62,712 bases of DNA from CAZRGZ01 sp964599775 (GCA_964599775.1 CAZRGZ010000006.1:1-62712); one strand, 5' to 3'; positions 17,785 to 26,443 are shown, counted from the stretch's first letter. Program-made: numbers and translations. The notes: generated by a model from the letters alone, not told the origin.

Positions 17785-19566
17785 TTACGGAGTAGTATAA
17801 AGTCGGCCTTGTTCGACTGTCCAATACTCAACTGACCGATAACGATCTATAGCATTCACAATCTCTACACCTTCAGGCATAGCCCGTACATTTTGCGCAG
17901 TCGCATAATGTAAGGTCGCCTGATAGAGCGGAATGGCTGGCGCATCCGTCGTCCACCGCTCTACAAAAGTCTTGTACTTTTCCTGGCGAAGCTTGGTTTC
18001 ATTCCTTACTCGAGCAGACTCCAATGCATCGTCAACAATTGCTGATTCATAATTGGCAAAGTTTAAGCCATTTTGAGAAGTTTGCGAAGAATGCCAGTAG
18101 GCATAAACATCTGGGTCGGCACCAATGGCCAATTCGTAAATTAGAACATCATAAGCTCGAGGGCGTAGTACCGTTTGCTGTACATCTTCGGGATCAACAA
18201 GTTCGACAGTCACCATTATCCCCAGCTCGCGCCATTGCCGTGCTAATTCCTCAATTACCACTGGGTAGTCACCTGAATTGATAGAGACAACAGAAAGCTC
18301 CATCACCTGCCCATCTTTTTCCCGTGTACCATCTGCGTTACGTTTCCATCCAGCTTCATCTAATGCTTCATTTGCTTGCTCAGGATTGTACCCCGGTGTT
18401 CGAGAAAAGTCTTTACTCATTTGCTGGCTCAATAATGGCCCGGTCAATGGGAATACCCTATTATCAAGCGCAGCAATAACCTGCCCAACATTTGTACCTC
18501 TTCGGATTGCCTGACGTACTTTCTTCTCACTGAGAACTTCGCTGTCGTTCCTAAAAAGTGCGAAGGTGCCATTGTACATTGGTATGTCTTGCACGCGGAA
18601 GTCTTCTTCAGTTAACTGTGTTGCAATTTGTGCGGTGACATCATTGACCGCACTTACTTCACTGGTTCTTAGCGCACGCTCCAGGAGTGCCATGTCCGGA
18701 TATGTATGCAATTGGAATCGATCAAGCTTCGGGCGCCCGCGAAAATATTCGTCAAAAGCTTGCATATGTACTACTTTCCTACCTTGATCTACATCTATAC
18801 TTTGGATATTTCGAAATGAAAAAGGCCCAGTACCTACAGGGTCGGTGCTAAAGGGATTCTCGCGGAGGGCACCTGGTGAAACATCGGCCAAAAGATGCTC
18901 AGGTAAAATACCAATAGTCAAGGCATGTAAAAATGGAGCATAACTTGAAGGCAGGGTAAACACTACTGTATTGTCATCGGGCGCGGTCACCTCTATACTG
19001 CGCCAACTCGAGAAATAGGGCGAAAGTGTTTCTTCGTTTTTTATGCGGTCGATAGTAAACACTACGTCGCTACTGGTAAAATCTTGTCCATCATGCCACC
19101 TTACCCCATCACGTAAGTTGATAGTGTAACGCGTTCCTTCATTGTTGACGCTCCAGCCCTTCGCTAAGTCACCCCTTAAACGCCCCTCGCGATCATAAGA
19201 CAGCAAGGGGGCAAAAAGTAGTCGGCTCGCAGCACGCTCAGCTGGGGTAGCGGCATAAATAGGATTCAAGGTATCTATATTTCCCACAATTCCTTCTGCG
19301 TATGTCCCCCCTGGTACGGCTGCTTCCACCATATATGAACGCTGGTTCCATACCATTTGCATACCAGTAATCGTGATCAATAAGCCAACAAGCAGAAGCC
19401 AGCCCAGCATATGGCGGCGTACATTGCGGACATTTTCCCAGCGATGCACTAAGAATTTATGTGCATGCCGAATGGTGGCGACCTCGAGCTTTTTAGCCCT
19501 TTTTGACAGCGACTTGGTTGGTTTTAAACGTTGAAAATGTCGCCAGTTCTTATCCTCAGGGGTCAT
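17785..19566 (-). CDS. peptide ABC-transporter substrate-binding protein (family 5)
   Basis: An extracytoplasmic solute-binding protein of the OppA/DppA class, which captures peptides outside the cell. About 52 basic cytoplasmic residues precede a membrane anchor near residues 53-73 (MLGWLLLVGLLITITGMQMVW without a lipobox Cys), so it is anchored by a helix rather than a lipid. The family block TRYTINLRDGVRWHDGQDFT follows near residue 150. No oligopeptide permease genes are next to it; secG and a small membrane protein precede it. In an auxotrophic epibiont, peptide capture would be valuable (inference). Confidence 0.92.
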   Translation of the reverse strand: MTPEDKNWRHFQRLKPTKSLSKRAKKLEVATIRHAHKFLVHRWENVRNVRRHMLGWLLLVGLLITITGMQMVWNQRSYMVEAAVPGGTYAEGIVGNIDTLNPIYAATPAERAASRLLFAPLLSYDREGRLRGDLAKGWSVNNEGTRYTINLRDGVRWHDGQDFTSSDVVFTIDRIKNEETLSPYFSSWRSIEVTAPDDNTVVFTLPSSYAPFLHALTIGILPEHLLADVSPGALRENPFSTDPVGTGPFSFRNIQSIDVDQGRKVVHMQAFDEYFRGRPKLDRFQLHTYPDMALLERALRTSEVSAVNDVTAQIATQLTEEDFRVQDIPMYNGTFALFRNDSEVLSEKKVRQAIRRGTNVGQVIAALDNRVFPLTGPLLSQQMSKDFSRTPGYNPEQANEALDEAGWKRNADGTREKDGQVMELSVVSINSGDYPVVIEELARQWRELGIMVTVELVDPEDVQQTVLRPRAYDVLIYELAIGADPDVYAYWHSSQTSQNGLNFANYESAIVDDALESARVRNETKLRQEKYKTFVERWTTDAPAIPLYQATLHYATAQNVRAMPEGVEIVNAIDRYRSVEYWTVEQGRLYTTP

Positions 19567-19613
19567 GAAATACTAAATTCTCCTTGAGTTTATTTTACCA
19601 CAAGCGGCATGCT

Positions 19614-19835
19614 TTAGGCTAACAATAATGCTGCAAGCAATGACAACACAAACACAACTGCAAGGACCACTGAAGCTTCAAATAAGCTTTTATCGATACC
19701 ACGGCGAGTCGTGTAGAGTTCACCCGATGCGCCAAAACCTGCACCTAGGCTAGCGCCACGAGCCTGTAATAATATACACAAAATCATTAACGCCGCCGAT
19801 ACTACTGTTACTATCTGTAAAATCCCCAACATCAT
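19614..19835 (-). CDS. secG: preprotein translocase subunit SecG
   Basis: A 73-residue protein with two membrane helices (about 4-25 and 52-72). Between them is the SecG signature: LLQARGASLGAGFGASGE. It associates with SecYE and assists protein translocation. The start overlaps the upstream gene by four bases and the ABC-type binding-protein gene begins 47 nt downstream, so the three are probably one transcript. Confidence 0.95.
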   Translation of the reverse strand: MMLGILQIVTVVSAALMILCILLQARGASLGAGFGASGELYTTRRGIDKSLFEASVVLAVVFVLSLLAALLLA

Positions 19836-20233
19836 GACCTCCCATGTAAACTTTTAAACGAAGATTGCCGTAAATCAAGTAGCCCACTAATAATATAGTT
19901 TATCAGACTAAGTATGATTCCCGCTAGGATAGATGCCCCAAATGACATCTCAAAGCCAGGTACAATTAAAATAGAAATGTACACCATCAGGCCATTGACA
20001 ACGAGTGTAAATAAGCCCAAGGTTAATAAAATTGCTGGAATCGATAGGATCAGTATAAGCGGGCGGAATAGCGAATTAACAATTGAAAACACGAGCCCAG
20101 CAACGAGGAACATTACAAGCGAATTTGACTCATCGTAGCTGGCGCCGAAAGGTGCAAGCAGGCGCATCGCAAGCCAGAGACCAAACGCACTCAATACCCA
20201 CCTGAGCAGAAATACTGCAAATTGTTTTCTCAT
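19832..20233 (-). CDS. four-helix membrane protein, phage-holin superfamily IV type
   Basis: A 133-residue protein with four membrane segments matching the family annotated as mycobacterial four-TMS phage holin (PF04020). The layout is LLRWVLSAFGLWLAMRLL at the N-terminus, a second helix, FRPLILILSIPAILLTLGLF in the middle, and a last helix. In most bacteria these are ordinary chromosomal proteins of unknown role, and nothing phage-like is nearby. I place the start at 20233 (MRKQF), because an extended -10 box lies 12 nt upstream of it and inside any longer version. Confidence 0.85.
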   Translation of the reverse strand: MRKQFAVFLLRWVLSAFGLWLAMRLLAPFGASYDESNSLVMFLVAGLVFSIVNSLFRPLILILSIPAILLTLGLFTLVVNGLMVYISILIVPGFEMSFGASILAGIILSLINYIISGLLDLRQSSFKSLHGRS

Positions 20234-20245
20234 AATTCTAGTGCT

Positions 20246-20254
20246 ATTATAGCA
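20246..20254 (-). promoter_or_regulatory. extended -10 promoter for the membrane protein-secG operon
   Basis: On the minus strand TGC-TATAAT ends 12 nt before the ATG at 20233, predicting a leader of only about five bases. TTGCAA lies upstream at a short 15-bp spacing. Confidence 0.6.
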
Positions 20255-20287
20255 TATTTTAGCGGATTGCAAGCAGTGATCTGAATA

Positions 20288-21505
20288 CTAGTACCCGACC
20301 GCCAACCTCTCACTCAAATTCTCTGGTCCAGTTTCACTAATATAAATATCGTCCTCAATCCTTACCCCTATCGATTCCTCAGGCACATAAATACCTGGTT
20401 CCACCGTAAGTACCATCCCCGCCTGCAACTCAATTGGCTTACCTAAACTATCATGTACATCAATCCCTAAGCCATGACTTATGGCATGTGGGTAGTATGT
20501 ATAGAATTTTTCATCTTTTGCATCAGTTATCAAACCAAGCTCTACAAGTTCGCGTACCATGATAGCATTCGATTCATCGATATATTTTTGCACTGATACG
20601 CCTGGCTGGCACAGCTGTATGATTTCACGCTGTGCGCGGCAGACGGCCTCATGAATGGCTTTTTGCCTTCGACTTATTTCGCCCAGGGCGTAGGTACGGG
20701 TGATATCGGCGGCATAGCCCTCTACTTGGGCGCCCACATCCATCAGGACTAATGACCGCTTAGCTAAACGAGCATTATTTTCGTCATAATGCAGCGTGCA
20801 AGCATTCTTGCCGCTCGCAATAATCGGGTCATATGCATGCCCTTTGGCCCCACGCGATCGAAAATAGTGAGTAAAATCGGCTTCAATCTCATATTCGTGT
20901 TTGTATTCACTCAGCTTTTTCTTAACTGATTGAAAGGCATTGCTGGTTAACTTGATCGCTTCTTTTATAATGGCAAGTTCTTCTGGCTGCTTTAGAGCGC
21001 GTAGGCGTGCCAGCTCACCACGACAGTTTTGCACTTTAGTGAAATGGCGTTCCATAAGCATTTTCAAGTCTCGTAGCGCCGGATTCAAGGTAAATCCAAA
21101 ACGCTCGCTATGCTCTGGCTGCTCGCAAACGTAAGCCATAGCGTGAGTACGCTTTAGCTGCCTCAGTAGGCTCAGTGCTTCGGTGCGGTCGATAACTTCA
21201 TCCACTCCACTTATCGTCTTCGCTTCTTCGGGGTCAAGTCCACCATCAAATACCAGTTTTTCTTTCGATAACTGGGGGGCAACCAACCACCATTTATTCC
21301 GCGTTCCATCACCCAAGAGCCACCAATCAGGATGCTCAATACCGGTCAAATATTGAAAATTGCCCTCTTGCTCAAACGGAAAAGCCATATCGTTACCCCG
21401 CTGCATTTCGCTATATGCCGCAAGGGCCACTACTCCGCCTTTTAGTTTTTGCACCAGTTTTTGTCGGTTGTTGGCGAAAAATGTTGGCGGTAAAGATTTT
21501 TTCAT
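20288..21505 (-). CDS. pepP: Xaa-Pro aminopeptidase (M24)
   Basis: A cytoplasmic metallopeptidase removing N-terminal residues before proline. It has an N-terminal creatinase-like domain (about 1-165, including NFQYLTGIEHPDWWLL) and a C-terminal pita-bread domain. Metal-binding residues are visible in VLMDVGAQVEGYAADITRTY, SHGLGIDVHD, VEPGIY and GVRIEDDIYI. The 405-residue length fits. It could help digest peptides taken up by the neighbouring binding protein. The ATG lies 7 nt after an extended -10 box. Confidence 0.95.
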   Translation of the reverse strand: MKKSLPPTFFANNRQKLVQKLKGGVVALAAYSEMQRGNDMAFPFEQEGNFQYLTGIEHPDWWLLGDGTRNKWWLVAPQLSKEKLVFDGGLDPEEAKTISGVDEVIDRTEALSLLRQLKRTHAMAYVCEQPEHSERFGFTLNPALRDLKMLMERHFTKVQNCRGELARLRALKQPEELAIIKEAIKLTSNAFQSVKKKLSEYKHEYEIEADFTHYFRSRGAKGHAYDPIIASGKNACTLHYDENNARLAKRSLVLMDVGAQVEGYAADITRTYALGEISRRQKAIHEAVCRAQREIIQLCQPGVSVQKYIDESNAIMVRELVELGLITDAKDEKFYTYYPHAISHGLGIDVHDSLGKPIELQAGMVLTVEPGIYVPEESIGVRIEDDIYISETGPENLSERLAVGY

Positions 21506-21512
21506 ACTTCAT

Positions 21513-21521
21513 ACAATAGCA
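21513..21521 (-). promoter_or_regulatory. extended -10 promoter, leaderless start for the aminopeptidase
   Basis: On the minus strand TGC-TATTGT ends 7 nt before the ATG at 21505; no ribosome site fits in between. Confidence 0.5.
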
Positions 21522-21543
21522 CGAAATAGGCGGGGCAGAAAAC

Positions 21544-21573
21544 TTGACAGTTATAGCACTAAGCCGTTACACT
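21544..21573 (+). promoter_or_regulatory. promoter of the 29-residue peptide gene
   Basis: A consensus TTGACA (21544-21549) is followed 18 bp later by TACACT (21568-21573) on the plus strand. The peptide's ribosome site begins 15 nt further on. Confidence 0.75.
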
Positions 21574-21601
21574 AAAATCATAAGCAGTAAAGGAGTAAGC
21601 T

Positions 21602-21691
21602 ATGATCGCATACAGCGGAGCAAGCAACACCTGCGGCAGCACACGAACAGCAGCACGTCAACGTAAACTACGTACCCGAACTGCTTCTTAG
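21602..21691 (+). CDS. basic 29-residue peptide, unknown
   Basis: A very small gene but with all expression signals. It has a consensus promoter (21544-21573), an AAAGGAG site 6 nt before ATG 21602, and a perfect terminator 17 nt after the stop. The product begins MIAYSGASNTCGS and ends TRTAARQRKLRTRTAS: a Ser/Gly/Thr-rich head with one Cys, then a strongly basic tail. There is no signal peptide or membrane helix. It is on the opposite strand from its neighbours, between the aminopeptidase and the serine hydrolase. It could be a tiny nucleic-acid- or ribosome-binding peptide, or the transcript could be an RNA with a spurious frame. I know of no matching family. Confidence 0.6.
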   Translation: MIAYSGASNTCGSTRTAARQRKLRTRTAS

Positions 21692-21707
21692 GTTTATACC
21701 TTGGCTC

Positions 21708-21744
21708 AAAAATACCCTAGCTAACTAGGGTATTTTATTTTTCA
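21708..21744. terminator. intrinsic terminator after the small peptide gene
   Basis: Stem AAATACCCTAG/CTAGGGTATTT with loop CTAA lies at about 21710-21735, followed by TATTTTTC on the plus strand. It also lies at the 3' end of the converging serine-hydrolase gene and can serve both. Confidence 0.85.
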
Positions 21745-23094
21745 TTGCAGTTGGCGAATGTAATCATTTTCTTGCAAGGTGGTAGCACCAGCGTAATTAA
21801 CCCACTTCAACTTTTTGGCAGTATCATCCAAATGGAATATTACCTTTTCATCACGCAGCGCCATCCCAGCAGCATCTTTAATAATAAATTCGGTATCCGA
21901 TAGCGGGAGCAGTTCTTCAACATAGAACTCAAACGGCGCCCACGAATCAGGGTCCACACACACCACAATATCTTTCATCGCTACAACATCAATCGTTTGC
22001 CAAGCGTTCATTAACCGGCAATTTAATGGTTCACGCGTTGGCGGTACTTGCTCTTGGCCATATTGCGCAAAAAAATCCAAAATACCCCAAATACCTTCAC
22101 CAATATAATCAATCGGGACATCTTTACTGTTACCAAAAGCCACGACGGCCATATTAGCCTCTACATCCATAAAGGCATACGAGGCATGCCCCACAAAACT
22201 CCCACTATGCCCTACGAGATCACGCTCACCACAGGTATACTTCATATAACCGTTCGCGTAGGTCATGGCGTCGCGAAATTCGGCCGGTCGCCAGTGTTGA
22301 CGCTCACCTCGCGGGAGTGTTTCTTGGTGAAACCTTGCCGCCAAAAGCCGACACATATCTGCAGCAGTAGCGTACCAGCCTGAAGTGGCCGTGTAAGCGT
22401 TGGTAGGAACGGCCATTGGCAGTGGAATATATTCACCATTAATACGCGCTAAGTGGCCGGCGGCAACTCGCGGCGAAAGGTCGGGCCGATAAGGCTGTAT
22501 AGCCGTCAGCTCATATGGCTGCAATAATTTTGTCGTCACGTAATCGGTATACGATCTGCCATCGACCACTTCAATTACCTGCCCCAACAAGGCATAGCCT
22601 AAGTTTGAGTATTTTAACATCGCATCTTCATATGGGCGGTAATCCGATTCCAGCACCAACTGGCGTAGGGTGGTTTCGTCAGGAAATGGTTCTTTAAATT
22701 GCCAAAAGTCTGCGCGCGTACCATCGCGGGTGAGGCCGGTTTCGTGGCGCATTAGTTGCCGAATAGTGATATTACGCAAGCGGCGATCGTGATGCTCGGC
22801 CAGCCACGGCAGATACTGCACCACCTTTTCGTCTAAATGTACGGCACCGGTATTACCTAGTTGTAGTACCGCCCAGCCAGTTAATAATTTGGCAATAGAA
22901 CCAACATTAAAAAGATGATCACGCGATAAAGGCACACCCGTCTGCCAATGTGATTTACCGTAAGCTCGCGAAAAGACAACTTCATCATTTGCATATAGCG
23001 CAATCGATATACCAGGCAATCGCTGCTGCCTAGTTTGGTAATTGAGCCACGAGTCAATAAAGGCGATGCTTCGGTTTAGCGCCCTCGTATTCAT
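21742..23094 (-). CDS. beta-lactamase-fold serine hydrolase
   Basis: A penicillin-binding-protein/class C beta-lactamase-like hydrolase of 450 residues. The catalytic S-x-x-K is in NVGSIAKLL near residue 65, with Y-S-N near residue 163 and H-S-G in VGHSGSFVGH near residue 295. No signal peptide or anchor is visible, so it appears cytoplasmic unless an unusual export route is used. The C-terminal ~90 residues form an extra beta-rich domain as in EstB/D-aminopeptidase relatives. The substrate is unknown (ester, D-amino-acid peptide or cell-wall fragment). Its ATG overlaps the stop of the DUF5753 gene (ATGA), so the two are translationally coupled. Confidence 0.9.
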   Translation of the reverse strand: MNTRALNRSIAFIDSWLNYQTRQQRLPGISIALYANDEVVFSRAYGKSHWQTGVPLSRDHLFNVGSIAKLLTGWAVLQLGNTGAVHLDEKVVQYLPWLAEHHDRRLRNITIRQLMRHETGLTRDGTRADFWQFKEPFPDETTLRQLVLESDYRPYEDAMLKYSNLGYALLGQVIEVVDGRSYTDYVTTKLLQPYELTAIQPYRPDLSPRVAAGHLARINGEYIPLPMAVPTNAYTATSGWYATAADMCRLLAARFHQETLPRGERQHWRPAEFRDAMTYANGYMKYTCGERDLVGHSGSFVGHASYAFMDVEANMAVVAFGNSKDVPIDYIGEGIWGILDFFAQYGQEQVPPTREPLNCRLMNAWQTIDVVAMKDIVVCVDPDSWAPFEFYVEELLPLSDTEFIIKDAAGMALRDEKVIFHLDDTAKKLKWVNYAGATTLQENDYIRQLQ

Positions 23095-23708
23095 GCCATA
23101 TTTTCCATTTCCAGCCGGGCAATTGCTCGTTTAATGGTTTCACGCGTTGCTGCTTCGTCCAAAGCACGGTCGCGAATATTCACAAAGTGATTGTAGTACA
23201 TTACCAGCGTGGTGTGATCTGATTGGCCGCTCATACCATAATGTGTTTCAAACTGCACCATACCTTCGGTTTTTTGTTCATTAAAAAAATAGAGGAAAGT
23301 ATCAGACATGAACGAATTTCGTGTCTCGGAAAAGGGCAGGATTCGCAGGCTCACCATCGGTAGTTTACTCATAGAAAGCAGGTGCTTCAGCTGTTCCTTT
23401 AGCACCTCTTTGCCGCCAAGTTCGCGGTACAAGCAAGCTTCGTCCATAACGAATTCTAGCTTTGGTGGCATTGCTTTTTCAAATACATGCCACTGCCGTT
23501 TCATGCGTACCTCAAGGAGCGTTTCCTTCTCTACCACTGGCGGCCCGTCCAATATAACTCTGGCATAGGCTTCTGTTTGCAGCAAACCATCAATTATCGA
23601 GCTGATGACACACCTATGGACCATTTTGGCTTCGGCTTCTATTGTTGCTTCGTAGCCTGGCACTAGTGTATCTCGGTATTGGTCCCACCATTTATCGGTA
23701 TCGTTCAT
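23091..23708 (-). CDS. DUF5753 protein lacking the helix-turn-helix
   Basis: A 205-residue protein whose body matches DUF5753, the ligand/partner domain of XRE-type regulators that are abundant in Actinobacteria such as Streptomyces. Recognisable blocks are IDGLLQTEAYAR (about 40-51), LLEVRMKRQW (64-73), LEFVMDEACLYRELGG (84-99) and VSLRILPFSE (119-128). The usual N-terminal helix-turn-helix is missing: only about 35 residues precede the domain. It may thus act by protein contact rather than DNA binding. It is the first gene of a two-gene operon with the serine hydrolase. A TGC-TATAAT box (23741-23749) and a GAGAGG ribosome site precede it. Transfer from an actinobacterial host is plausible. 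Confidence 0.8.
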   Translation of the reverse strand: MNDTDKWWDQYRDTLVPGYEATIEAEAKMVHRCVISSIIDGLLQTEAYARVILDGPPVVEKETLLEVRMKRQWHVFEKAMPPKLEFVMDEACLYRELGGKEVLKEQLKHLLSMSKLPMVSLRILPFSETRNSFMSDTFLYFFNEQKTEGMVQFETHYGMSGQSDHTTLVMYYNHFVNIRDRALDEAATRETIKRAIARLEMENMA

Positions 23709-23766
23709 ATCTGCCTCTCGTCTTGGACCGCTTCAGGGCTATTATAGCAAAGAGAGACGAAGTATT

Positions 23767-25260
23767 TTATAAATGCCGCTTGATTTGCTGCGCTTTCTTC
23801 TCCCCCAATACTGCAGCAAGCTGCTCTTCTGTTGCTGCTTTCACCCCACGCGCACTACCAAACGCAGTGATAAGTTTCTTACGTGTCGCAGGACCAACCC
23901 CGGGAATATCATCAAGTATACTTTTTGTCGCACCGGCACGCTTCAGTGTCGTGTGATAACTCACCGCAAAACGGTGCGATTCATTGCGAATACGCTGCAG
24001 AAGTTTTACAATGTGAGAATCTTTCGGAAGGTGAATGACGTAAAAGCCTTCGCTCTCACCTATAAACACCTTCATATCGAGCTGCTTTTCGCGCGAGTTT
24101 ATAAGCGCACTCACATCCACATTGGACCGCATTTTATGCACCACAATTTCTTCCTCACGCTTGGCCAGCCCAATGGTCGGAATATGCATTCCCCTTTCTT
24201 CCAAACCTTTCAGCGCGGCATCAAGTTGACCTTTACCGCCATCAATCAGTAGTAAATCTGGCATGGGCCAATCCAAATGTTTGCCACTAAAGCGCCGCAG
24301 CATGGTTTCATTCATGTGGGCAAAATCATTATTGCCCGGTATTCGCATCTTAAATTTACGATACTGCGCCTTATCGGCCAAACCATTAGTGGCAACCACC
24401 ATACTCGCCACATTATTTGTGCCGCTCATGTGACTAATGTCGTAGCCTTCTATCCTGTAAGGCGCTTTTGGCAAGCCTAATAATTCTTGCAGGCCAACCA
24501 GCGCTTTATCTTTGCTGATATCTAAGAATTCTTTATCACTAAATAGGATTTGCCGTTGTAACTCTTGCAAATTCCGCAGCTGGTTGCGTTTTTTGGCTGC
24601 CAATTCGTAATCTTTATGTGCGGCCGCTATTTTCATTTCATTTTCAATATCGCGCATAATAGCCTGACGCTCGCCTTTTAAGTAGCGAATAAGTTTACGC
24701 AAAATTTTCTTATACTCTGTTGAGCTGATTTTTTGCTCCTCTACCCCCGGGCATAGCCCGAGATGATACTGCAAGCAGACCCGTTTTGGCATGATTTTAT
24801 GGGTACTATAGGGGAATACTTTACGTAGGTATCGCAGCGCTTTTCGCACCGCCCAGCCGTTAAAGTAGGGGCCGAAATATTCCGCCCCATCGTCATGCGG
24901 CCAGCGAGTGAATTCGATGTGTGGGTAAGCATCTTTCATGTTTATGCGTACAAACAGTTGGCTTTTATCGTCGCGCAACAGCACATTATAGCGTGGTTTG
25001 TAACGCTTGATCATTTCGCTTTCGAGGAACAAGGCATCTACTTCTGATTCAACCGTCACCCAGTCGGTATCGGTGATTTCTGCCACCAGCACATCGGTTT
25101 TTAGGTCGTGGGGCCGATTTTTCTGAAAATATTGCCGTACGCGGTTTTTTAGGCTCGCCGCTTTGCCAACATAAATAATCTCCCCATTGGCGTTTTTGTG
25201 AAAATATACACCAGGCGAGCGCGGCAAAGTTTTGAGCTTGGCTTCGAGCTTTTTGTTCAT
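23767..25260 (-). CDS. uvrC: excinuclease ABC subunit C
   Basis: It makes the 3' and 5' incisions in nucleotide-excision repair after UvrA/UvrB recognition. The N-terminal GIY-YIG nuclease shows GVYFHKNANGEIIYVGKA. A UvrB-binding-like helical pair follows (YELAAKKRNQLRNLQELQ), then the RNase-H-like nuclease domain (DLLLIDGGKGQL, ESHRFAVSYH) and a C-terminal helix-hairpin-helix (LDDIPGVGPATRKKLI). At 497 residues it is shorter than the typical 600. I chose ATG 25260 because homology starts there and an extended -10 lies 10 nt upstream. uvrA is about 9 kb away. Confidence 0.95.
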   Translation of the reverse strand: MNKKLEAKLKTLPRSPGVYFHKNANGEIIYVGKAASLKNRVRQYFQKNRPHDLKTDVLVAEITDTDWVTVESEVDALFLESEMIKRYKPRYNVLLRDDKSQLFVRINMKDAYPHIEFTRWPHDDGAEYFGPYFNGWAVRKALRYLRKVFPYSTHKIMPKRVCLQYHLGLCPGVEEQKISSTEYKKILRKLIRYLKGERQAIMRDIENEMKIAAAHKDYELAAKKRNQLRNLQELQRQILFSDKEFLDISKDKALVGLQELLGLPKAPYRIEGYDISHMSGTNNVASMVVATNGLADKAQYRKFKMRIPGNNDFAHMNETMLRRFSGKHLDWPMPDLLLIDGGKGQLDAALKGLEERGMHIPTIGLAKREEEIVVHKMRSNVDVSALINSREKQLDMKVFIGESEGFYVIHLPKDSHIVKLLQRIRNESHRFAVSYHTTLKRAGATKSILDDIPGVGPATRKKLITAFGSARGVKAATEEQLAAVLGEKKAQQIKRHL

Positions 25261-25270
25261 CTCTGTTAAT

Positions 25271-25279
25271 ATTATAGCA
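25271..25279 (-). promoter_or_regulatory. extended -10 promoter for uvrC
   Basis: On the minus strand TGC-TATAAT ends 10 nt before the uvrC ATG, predicting a leader of about 3-4 nt. Confidence 0.55.
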
Positions 25280-25360
25280 TTATCCGCTTTCGCTGTTTCC
25301 AGCTCATCAGCATGAATACGCATTCATGGAGCGGAATGCAAGGAGGCTGAGCGGGGCAAT

Positions 25361-25522
25361 TTGCCTAAAAATGATGAAGTTGAGTTTATCGAAGCCATCA
25401 CCGTCGATTTCGATGAAATTGTAAAAATCATTTACGCAGGCAACTCTGCTGAAACCGCAGGCATGCTTTTAGGTCTACGGGAGGCCGAGAAACGCGGTAT
25501 TATATCGCTGCCGAAGCCGTAG
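25361..25522 (+). CDS. possible 53-residue acidic protein or gene remnant
   Basis: An open frame from TTG 25361, which opens further upstream to 25316, ends at TAG 25522 and overlaps the trhO 3' end by 23 nt. It reads as an ordinary soluble protein: PKNDEVEFIEAI, then TVDFDEIVKIIYAGNSAETA, then LREAEKRGIISLPKP. Codon use looks genuine. AAGGAGG (25340-25346) is a strong ribosome site but 14 nt from the TTG. An alternative is the 3' end of a decayed gene whose 5' part is lost. No homologue recognised. Confidence 0.4.
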   Translation: MPKNDEVEFIEAITVDFDEIVKIIYAGNSAETAGMLLGLREAEKRGIISLPKP

Positions 25523-26414
25523 CTTGTACTTCGCCAGCATTTCGGCACTGATCGCTGTGGTAAAGCAATTCACCATTTTCACGGCATTTTTCACATATCA
25601 GCACCAAAAAGTTACATGCTACATTGGCACAATTCTCGAAATTGCTGGTTTTGCTATCGCAGTGAATACAATGGCCAATATCTTTAGCTTTTTCAGAAAA
25701 TGCCTGGATCATACGGCCGTCAAACACATATAGCTTGCCTTCCCATAGGCCGTCATCTTTAAACTTTTCGCCGTATTTGACAATGCCGCCATCCATTTGG
25801 TAGACATTTTCAAAACCACGGTTTTTCATTAATACAGACAAGATCTCGCAGCGGATACCACCTGTACAGTAAGTTACAACGTGTTTGTTTTTTAATTCTT
25901 CGTACTTATCGCTGGCGAGGTCTTTTTTAAAATCGCGTGTGGTTTTCGTTTCGGGTACCACCGCATTTTTAAACTTCCCTACCTGTGCTTCATAGGCGTT
26001 TCGACCGTCAAAAAACACGACATCGTCACCATACTTTTCCACCAGTTTATGCACTTGCTCTGGCTTGAGATGCTTGCCGCCACCAACGACACCGTTTTCA
26101 TTCACCTGTAATTCATCTGCCGCGTTAAATGCCACTAGTTCGTCGCGTACTTTTACACTTAGGTGCGGAAAATCCTCGCGCTGGCCATCACTCCATTTAA
26201 ATACCGTTTTACGAAAAGCTTCGTAACTTTTGGTGGCTTTTACATATTTCTTTACATCTTCAATATCGCCACCAACCGTGCCATTGATGCCGTGCTTGGA
26301 AATAATTATCCGCCCACGCAAATTTAGGCTTTCACACAGCGTTTTTTGCCATAATTTCACTGCCTCAGGATCGCTGAGCGGTGCAAATTTATAGTATAGG
26401 ATAATCTTTTGCAT
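25500..26414 (-). CDS. trhO: tRNA uridine-5-oxyacetic-acid pathway rhodanese-like hydroxylase (TrhO)
   Basis: A 304-residue member of the YceA/TrhO family, which hydroxylates U34 of some tRNAs to ho5U using oxygen. An N-terminal acylphosphatase-like domain (about 1-95, with SKHGINGTVGG) precedes a rhodanese domain with the active-site loop VVTYCTGGIRCE near residue 180. A C-terminal cysteine-rich segment (HCIHCDSKTSNFENCANVACN) probably binds metal. It adds a tRNA-modification step beside MnmA found later in the window. The start lies 11 nt after TGA-TATAAT (26426-26434, minus). Confidence 0.92.
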   Translation of the reverse strand: MQKIILYYKFAPLSDPEAVKLWQKTLCESLNLRGRIIISKHGINGTVGGDIEDVKKYVKATKSYEAFRKTVFKWSDGQREDFPHLSVKVRDELVAFNAADELQVNENGVVGGGKHLKPEQVHKLVEKYGDDVVFFDGRNAYEAQVGKFKNAVVPETKTTRDFKKDLASDKYEELKNKHVVTYCTGGIRCEILSVLMKNRGFENVYQMDGGIVKYGEKFKDDGLWEGKLYVFDGRMIQAFSEKAKDIGHCIHCDSKTSNFENCANVACNFLVLICEKCRENGELLYHSDQCRNAGEVQATASAAI

Positions 26415-26443
26415 ATCTAGTCAAAATTATATCAAAAAAGGCC

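Noticed and set aside
19832..20233. Prophage remnant suggested by the holin-like protein
   Set aside because: The family is a common chromosomal membrane protein, and no phage gene is adjacent.
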